A stretch of 57,864 nucleotides of DNA. Origin: a bacterium (lineage in GTDB: Bacteria > Pseudomonadota > Alphaproteobacteria > Sphingomonadales > Sphingomonadaceae). The notes under the pieces are model-generated. The model did no database searches, was not told the DNA's origin, and saw only the letters and a list, made by a program, of their open reading frames with translations. The DNA lies in assembly GCA_030824575.1 (NCBI GenBank), contig JAVBXL010000116.1, forward strand, positions 1-57,864, in the 5' to 3' direction. Below, in pieces: positions 52,650 through 57,864 of the stretch. How positions within the stretch are numbered: position 1 is the stretch's first letter; every line of letters starts with the position of its first letter. The translations under genes and the position numbers were made by a program.

Positions 52650-53750
52650 ATGGATCGCAAGCACCGTGTGGCGAAGGCGATCGCCCTGTCGTTTCCTATC
52701 CTTCTCGCAAGCTGCGGCGGTGGGGACCAGACATCGCAATCGGCGGAACCTCCCGCCGTCAACCTGCCCGTGACGACTGCCTCCCTGACGACATCCATGG
52801 ACGGAACTGCCGCGAGCGGCACGGTCGAATCCGATGATCGCGTGCAACTCGTGGCCCGCGCCTCGGGCACTATCCGGGCAGCCGACCTTTATGACGGCCA
52901 GCCCGTCAGGCGCGGGCAAATCCTTGCGACCATCGACGCGCGGCAGGCCGAGGCCGCTGTTCGGCGCGCCAGCGCCGCGCTGGATGCGGCGCTGGCCGAA
53001 CAACGCGATGCGCATGGGGATGTCACGCGCGATGCACCGCTCGCCCAAAGCGGTGCCTTGGCGATGGATGCCTATCGCAAAGAACAGCTTCGAGACAGCA
53101 CGGCCGCCGCCGGAGTCACCCAGGGACAGGCGGCGCTCACCGCTGCCCAGGTGGACCGCAGCTACACCTCGATTGCCAGCCCTTTCGACGGTTTCGTCGT
53201 TTCCCGGCAAATCCGCGACGGAGATATGGTGATGCCAGGATCGCCGCTGGTGACGGTGGAGAGCCGTGGCCAATTGGTGTTCCGCTTTGCCGCGCCCCAG
53301 GCCAGTCTCGGGATGTTCGTGCCGGGAGCGGCGACTCCCGTGCTGCTCGACGGGCGCGAAGATCGCCCCGTAACCGGCACGGTCCGGGGCGTCGTCCCCT
53401 CCGCGGACCCGGCTACCCGCCGCTACACGGTAGAGATCGTTCTTCCCGCCGATAGCGGAATCATGCCGGGCATGTTCGGTCGCGTCCGGCTCCCATCGGC
53501 GACGAATCACGGGGTCAGCGGAGATACCGTCGCGGTGCCTGCCGCCGCGATCACCGACCGCGGCGGGCTGACCGGGGTTTTCGTGGTGGGCCAGGACAAG
53601 CGTCTCACCTTCCGCTGGGTGCGGCCGGGTGACCGGCTGGGCGATCGGGTCACCGTAACCTCCGGCCTGTCGGCTGGTGAACGCATCCTCGCCCGTGTCG
53701 ATCGGACCGTTCGGGACGGCGCACGCCTCGCCGGCGGAGCCACGCGATGA
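52650..53750 (+). CDS. RND periplasmic adaptor (membrane fusion lipoprotein)
   Basis: The 366-residue protein starts one base after the tetR stop. It has a lipoprotein signal (ALSFPILLASC), the barrel-sandwich motif VARASGTIRAADLYDGQPVR, split as VARASGTI and DGQPVRRGQILATID, an alpha-hairpin (VRRASAALDAALAEQ) and RSYTSIASPFDGFVV. It bridges pump and channel. It overlaps the pump gene as ATGA. Confidence 0.92.
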   Translation: MDRKHRVAKAIALSFPILLASCGGGDQTSQSAEPPAVNLPVTTASLTTSMDGTAASGTVESDDRVQLVARASGTIRAADLYDGQPVRRGQILATIDARQAEAAVRRASAALDAALAEQRDAHGDVTRDAPLAQSGALAMDAYRKEQLRDSTAAAGVTQGQAALTAAQVDRSYTSIASPFDGFVVSRQIRDGDMVMPGSPLVTVESRGQLVFRFAAPQASLGMFVPGAATPVLLDGREDRPVTGTVRGVVPSADPATRRYTVEIVLPADSGIMPGMFGRVRLPSATNHGVSGDTVAVPAAAITDRGGLTGVFVVGQDKRLTFRWVRPGDRLGDRVTVTSGLSAGERILARVDRTVRDGARLAGGATR

Positions 53751-56700
53751 CCGAGGCGCCGCTCAATTTAGCGGGCCGCCTTGCCAGGACATTCATCACC
53801 TCCAAGCTGACGACCGTCTTCCTGCTGGCCGCGCTGCTGCTCGGCGCGCTCGCCGTGTTGCTGACCCCGCGCGAGGAAAATCCCCAGATCGTGGTGCCCG
53901 GTGCGATGGTCACGGTCGCCCTGCCCGGCGCCACCGCCGAAGAGGTGGACCGGCTGGTGGTGGCACCGCTTGAAGGCGTGCTCAGCGAGATGACCGGGCT
54001 CGACCACAGTTACGGCACCGCCCAACCCGGCCTCGGCACGGTGCAGGTGCAGTTCAAGGTCGGCCAGCCGCCCGAGGATTCGCTGGTCAAGCTCTACAAC
54101 CGGGTGATCGCCAACCGCGGCAGGCTTCCCGCCGATGCGGCTATCCCACTGATCCAGGCGGTCGATGCCGACGATGTGCCCATCGTTACCGTGACCCTCG
54201 CTTCCTCCGCCTATGACGACTTCGGCCTCAAGCGATTGGCGGATTCGATGGCTGAGCGCCTGCGCAGCACGCCGGGCGTTTCGGTGGTTTCCGTCTATGG
54301 CGGGCGCAACCGAGAGATTGATGTCGCGCTCGATCCGGTCCGATTGCAGTCCTTCTCGATCTCGCTCGCCGAGGCACGCGGAGCGCTGGGCGCCTCCGAT
54401 GTGGGCCTCAACCTCTCTGGGCCGGCACGGGCGGGCCGACTGGAACGACTGCGCTACTCCGGCGAGCTGGGATCGGTGGCGGCGGTACGCGATCTCGTGA
54501 TCGGGGTGCGCAATGGCCGCACGATCAAGATCGGAGATGTCGCAACCATCTCCGACGGCCCGCATGTCGAAATCACGCGCCTCAGCCGTTTCGGATTTGC
54601 GGCGGGCGACCCGCGCGCCAAGCTCGGTGAAGGCGAAATGCCCGCCGTCACCATCGCCATTGCAAAGAAGAAGGGTGAGAATGCGGTCACCGTGTCCGAA
54701 GCCGTGGCCAATCGGGTCGCGCGGATGCAGGCCAGCTTCATCCCGCGCGCGGTCCATGTCGTAACCACCCGCGACGACGGCCAGAAAGCCGACGAGGCCG
54801 TCAACGCGCTGATGGAGCATCTGGCGATCGCGCTGATTACCGTCAGCTTCATCATGCTGTTGTTCCTCGGCTGGCGCGAGGCGCTGATCGTGTCCGTCAC
54901 CGTTCCGGTCATCTTCTCGATCACGCTCGGAGCGGACCTGCTCGGCGGGGTGACGATCAACCGCATCACCCTGTTCGCGCTTATCCTGGCGCTGGGCCTG
55001 CTCGTCGATGCCTCGATCGTCGTGATCGAGAACATCCACCGCCACTACCATCACGAGCGCTCCGACGCTTCGCAGGAGGATGTGACCGTCCTTGCCACCA
55101 ACGAGATCGGCGGCGCCACCAATCTCGCGACATTTGCCGTGATGCTGGTGTTCGCGGCCCTGCTGCTCGTGACCGGCATGGCGGGCGATTATTTCTATCC
55201 CATCGCCTATAATGTGCCGATCGCGATGCTCGCGTCGATCATTGTCGCCTATATCGTCACGCCCTGGGCAGCGAACCGCTGGGTCAAGCGACCTGCCTCT
55301 ACCGGCGGCATATTGGATGATGGAAGCGCGGAAGAGGCCGGTGCTCATGCGGAGCGCAAGCCCGACAAGTTGCGGGACGCCTATCTCTGGCTGATCCGAC
55401 CGCTTCAGGAGCACTCAAAGGCACGTCGTGCCCTGATGATCGGCGCGGTCGTTGCCCTGCTCCTTTCGATCGCGCAAGGCGGCTGGCAGTTCATCCGCCC
55501 GGCGGGCGTCGGCGGGCCGGTGCCGCCGCTTGGGGTTGCCATGGGCTTCCTTCCCAAGGACAACAAGAACACCTTCAACATCGTGATCACCATGGCCGAA
55601 GCCAGCCCCGTCGAGAATACGGCCCGGATGGTTCACGAGATCGATGGCCTGCTTGCCGCCAATCCGCTGGTGGTGAACTACCAGAACTGGATCGGCCAGG
55701 CTGGGGTCCCGGATTTCAATGGATTGATGCAGGGAACGGCGGCTCGCACGGGTGAGAATGTCGCCGAAATTCGCGTCAACCTCCTGGACAAGCACCAGCG
55801 TTCGGAAAGCTCGATCACGTTCGTCCGCGAATTGCGTCTGAAGATCGAAGCCATTCGGACCCGCTATCCGGGCGCCCGGGTGAGACTGGTCGAGGATCCG
55901 CCGGGGCCACCGGTGCGTGCGACGGTGCTCGCCGAATTGCACGGCGAAGATCTCGTGGGCTTGCGCCGGCTGGCGAAGCAGGTGGAAGCCGAGTTCGCCA
56001 ACACCTATGACATGGTCGATATCTCGAACAGCGAGCCTACCGACGTGTCGCAATGGCGCTTTGTTCCTGACCGCGAGAAAGCAGCGCTCTCCGGCGTGTC
56101 AGCTGCCGATATCGCCGAGGTTCTGGGACTTGTCTATGATGGCCAGGTGGTCGGGCGTGCCCATATCGATCCAGAGCGCAACCCCGTTCCGATCCGCGCC
56201 TATGTGCCGCGCGCGGATCAGCCCGCCCCCGCACGGCTCGAAGGCCTCTACGTGACCAGCAGGGACGGCCGCCAGATACCGCTGGCCGAATTGGTCCGGC
56301 GCACACCATCTACCGCCGACAAGCCGGTCCAGCGCAAGGACAATGAGCGCGTGATCTTCGTCGGAGGAGAACTTGCGCAGAGCGTGCCGGTCTATGCGGT
56401 GCTCGATCTCAACCGGCGCTTGTCGAGATTGCGCACCCCGGACGGGCAGCCGCTCGCCACCGGCAATCTCAGCCTCAGCGAAAAGGCACCTGACATCATC
56501 GACGGCTACCAACTGCTATGGAGCGGCGAAATGCGGATGACGCTCGATATCTACCGCGACATGCTGATGGCGCTCGGGGCGGCGCTGACGGCGATCTATT
56601 TCCTACTGGTTGCTTATTATCGCTCGTTCCTCACCCCGCTGATTGCCATGTCCGCAGTGCCTCTGGGGGTCATCGGCATCTTTCCGGGCCACTGGCTGCT

Positions 56701-57025
56701 GAAAACCGACTTTTCGGCGACCTCCATCGTGGGCATCATCGCACTGTCCGGCGTGGTGATCCGCAACTCGCTGCTCATCATCGACTTCATCCAGGATAAC
56801 CAGAAACATGGCATGCCGCTGGCGGAGGCGGCGCGGATGGCCGGCGCGGTCCGCCTGCGGCCGATCCTGCTCACCACGCTTGCCATCGTGCTGGGCTCGG
56901 CGATCATGATCCCCGATCCCGTGTTCGGCGGCCTTGCGATCTCGCTGATCTTTGGCACACTCGTCTCGACCGTGCTCACTGTCTTCGTGGTGCCGATCCT
57001 CTATGAGCGCCTCATGCGCGCATGA
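53747..57025 (+). CDS. RND-family inner-membrane efflux transporter
   Basis: The 1092-residue proton-driven pump has the RND repeat structure: helix 1 (TVFLLAALLLGALAVLL), periplasmic porter domain, helix 4 with LALGLLVDASIVVIENIHR and the second half ending LIFGTLVSTVLTVFVVPILY. The helix-4 motif has one Asp (VDASIVV) where drug pumps such as AcrB have two, placing it nearer the solvent or uncharacterised HAE-like subgroup. An extra charged segment (~residues 525-550) precedes helix 7. Substrate unknown. Confidence 0.93.
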   Translation: MTEAPLNLAGRLARTFITSKLTTVFLLAALLLGALAVLLTPREENPQIVVPGAMVTVALPGATAEEVDRLVVAPLEGVLSEMTGLDHSYGTAQPGLGTVQVQFKVGQPPEDSLVKLYNRVIANRGRLPADAAIPLIQAVDADDVPIVTVTLASSAYDDFGLKRLADSMAERLRSTPGVSVVSVYGGRNREIDVALDPVRLQSFSISLAEARGALGASDVGLNLSGPARAGRLERLRYSGELGSVAAVRDLVIGVRNGRTIKIGDVATISDGPHVEITRLSRFGFAAGDPRAKLGEGEMPAVTIAIAKKKGENAVTVSEAVANRVARMQASFIPRAVHVVTTRDDGQKADEAVNALMEHLAIALITVSFIMLLFLGWREALIVSVTVPVIFSITLGADLLGGVTINRITLFALILALGLLVDASIVVIENIHRHYHHERSDASQEDVTVLATNEIGGATNLATFAVMLVFAALLLVTGMAGDYFYPIAYNVPIAMLASIIVAYIVTPWAANRWVKRPASTGGILDDGSAEEAGAHAERKPDKLRDAYLWLIRPLQEHSKARRALMIGAVVALLLSIAQGGWQFIRPAGVGGPVPPLGVAMGFLPKDNKNTFNIVITMAEASPVENTARMVHEIDGLLAANPLVVNYQNWIGQAGVPDFNGLMQGTAARTGENVAEIRVNLLDKHQRSESSITFVRELRLKIEAIRTRYPGARVRLVEDPPGPPVRATVLAELHGEDLVGLRRLAKQVEAEFANTYDMVDISNSEPTDVSQWRFVPDREKAALSGVSAADIAEVLGLVYDGQVVGRAHIDPERNPVPIRAYVPRADQPAPARLEGLYVTSRDGRQIPLAELVRRTPSTADKPVQRKDNERVIFVGGELAQSVPVYAVLDLNRRLSRLRTPDGQPLATGNLSLSEKAPDIIDGYQLLWSGEMRMTLDIYRDMLMALGAALTAIYFLLVAYYRSFLTPLIAMSAVPLGVIGIFPGHWLLKTDFSATSIVGIIALSGVVIRNSLLIIDFIQDNQKHGMPLAEAARMAGAVRLRPILLTTLAIVLGSAIMIPDPVFGGLAISLIFGTLVSTVLTVFVVPILYERLMRA

Positions 57026-57522
57026 GGCTTCCGTCCCATGCCGCGGCCCTAGGAAAGACGTTTGCGACGCAGGCTGACGAGCACGAGGATCGCCGCGCGC
57101 CGGATCCCGGTAGCGGGGCTTCCAATTCGGCTTACGTCGCGTGGTCGATATGTTCCAGCAGCGCCGCTGGCGGCGCATGGTCCGGCCTTCTCGCAAGATT
57201 GCGATAATGCCACGCGGCCTCTTCAAGGATGGAATCCGCTTCGATCCGGGCGTCTTTGGGACGACTTGATCTCAGCCCGGCCAGTTCGGCGGGCGAAAGG
57301 CCGGCCCTGAGATCGCGCAGTGCTCAGCCGTTGGCGGGCTGTCGAATGCCCCGCGCGTCGTGAGGAGGGCGAGCCGATGGCCCACCCAGCCTCCTCGGGC
57401 GAAATGCCCCCTGCCCCCCAGACCGTCGTGCCGACAGCACGGTGCCGGCTTTGGGTGGGGTCAAGGTTGGCAGCAAGTTCGGCCTGCCGCACTGTACCAA
57501 GCCGCTGCGCCATCGCGAGGGT
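57026..57522. other. Degenerate segment downstream of the pump gene
   Basis: No intact gene is visible. On the minus strand 57132-57323 reads as a coding-like tail (LRAGLSPAELAGLRSSRPKD, then ARIEADSILEEAAWHYRNL) ending at a TAA, but a stop precedes it and I do not recognise the family. The rest, 57324-57522, has scrambled frames next to the IS1380 remnant. Confidence 0.35.
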
Positions 57523-57735
57523 GTCCATGCCCATCGTGCTGGCCTCGATGCGGGCGAGGACGCGGCGCTGGCATGCCCATTTTTTGGCGCCGTAGTGGTC
57601 TCGGCATAATTGCGCAGGACCGGATGCTGCGCCTTCGCCCGCCTGACCGCACAGGCATCGGCAACCGTGACGATTTCAAGATCGGCGCGCAGCACGGCGT
57701 TGGTGGGCAGGCCGAGCGTACGCTTCGCGAAGGCT
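57523..57735 (-). pseudogene. IS1380-family transposase fragment (central part)
   Basis: On the minus strand one frame gives GLPTNAVLRADLEIVTVADA and VRRAKAQHPVLRNYAET. A +1-shifted frame continues HYGAKKWACQRRVLARIEAS then TMGMD. Together these match the middle of IS1380 transposases (GLPGNAVL and TRYxAKSW regions). It is frameshifted and truncated both ways, and abuts the end of another efflux channel gene. Confidence 0.65.
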
Positions 57736-57741
57736 CGGCCA

Positions 57742-57864
57742 TCACGGCCCCGCCATCCCTCCTTCCCAGCCGCCGCCGAGCGCAAGGAACAGCCGAACGC
57801 GATCCGAGGCGATGGACGCATCCGAGGCCGCCAGCGCCGCTTCGGTTGTGGCAAGGCTTCGCTG
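57742..57864 (-). CDS. 3' end of a second RND outer-membrane channel gene (partial)
   Basis: The last 40 codons read SLATTEAALAASDASIASDR then VRLFLALGGGWEGGMAGP before the stop. This is the usual NodT-type channel ending (IAxDRVxLFxALGGGWE). The gene begins beyond the right edge. The final few residues may derive from the adjacent IS remnant. Confidence 0.75.
   Translation of the reverse strand, partial: QRSLATTEAALAASDASIASDRVRLFLALGGGWEGGMAGP

Noticed and set aside
53768..55414. 548-residue minus-strand frame opposite the RND pump
   Set aside because: His/Arg/Asp-rich antisense product with no recognisable motif; the RND reading is unambiguous.
1..57864. CRISPR arrays, tRNA and rRNA genes
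   Set aside because: No regularly spaced repeats and no recognisable tRNA or rRNA sequence were noticed on reading; a tRNAscan or CRISPR search would be decisive.

Overview
The window looks like accessory DNA, most likely plasmid, of an alphaproteobacterium of the Sphingomonadales. The reasons are the high GC content, an F-type conjugation locus of the kind carried by sphingomonad megaplasmids, a lasso-peptide precursor resembling sphingonodin/syanodin-type peptides, and IS5, IS1380, IS630 and IS21-like debris. This assignment is an inference; no rRNA, tRNA or chromosomal marker is present.

Layout. (1) 1-2667, minus strand: lasso-peptide genes. A 45-codon precursor gene is followed by a strong hairpin, then the leader peptidase (B) and the cyclase (C). 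The last ~35 codons of C appear to be replaced by the end of an IS21-like element. (2) 2822-4491: GntR/FCD and XRE-type regulators and an unknown Cys-containing protein. (3) 4799-27090, plus strand: an F-type type IV secretion locus in nearly the F order (small secreted protein, DsbC-like isomerase, traA-L-E-K-B-V-C, three small membrane proteins, traW-U, traN in two genes, trbC, S26 peptidase, traF, a second thioredoxin-like protein, traH-G). It is heavily coupled by 1-4 bp overlaps. Relaxase and coupling protein are not in the window. (4) 27111-28303: an IS5-group element with a perfect CTAG duplication, inserted at the 3' end of a convergent membrane-protein gene; then an SGNH-like protein and an orphan LuxR-type regulator. 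(5) 30409-41783, minus strand: an alkane operon running alkB - two rubredoxins - aldehyde dehydrogenase - GMC alcohol dehydrogenase - OmpW/AlkL porin - thiolase - broken 3-hydroxyacyl-CoA dehydrogenase/enoyl-CoA hydratase - acyl-CoA dehydrogenase - AlkK-type acyl-CoA ligase. (6) 42274-45161, minus strand: a second hydroxylase system (CYP153 P450, ferredoxin reductase, 2Fe-2S ferredoxin). (7) 46032-48818, plus strand: a large MalT/AlkS-like regulator. (8) 48974-50530: alpha/beta hydrolase, a P450 stub and IS remnants. (9) 50561-57025: a TetR-controlled RND efflux system. The right edge holds an IS1380 remnant and the 3' end of another efflux channel gene.

How it works together. AlkB with its rubredoxins, or CYP153 with its ferredoxin and reductase, would oxidise alkanes to 1-alkanols. 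The GMC dehydrogenase and aldehyde dehydrogenase take these to fatty acids, AlkK activates them, and the acyl-CoA dehydrogenase and thiolase carry out steps of beta-oxidation. The middle two steps are disabled here by a large deletion and must come from the chromosome. AlkL would admit alkanes through the outer membrane, and the RND pump may relieve solvent stress. A 20-bp dyad (AACCCCACTAAAGTGTGGTT) is identical upstream of alkB and upstream of the P450 operon, with a close variant upstream of the AlkS-like gene, so the two hydroxylase systems appear to share one regulator. The P450 operon seems to have acquired its control region as a copy of the alkB leader, still carrying the first five alkB codons followed by a stop.
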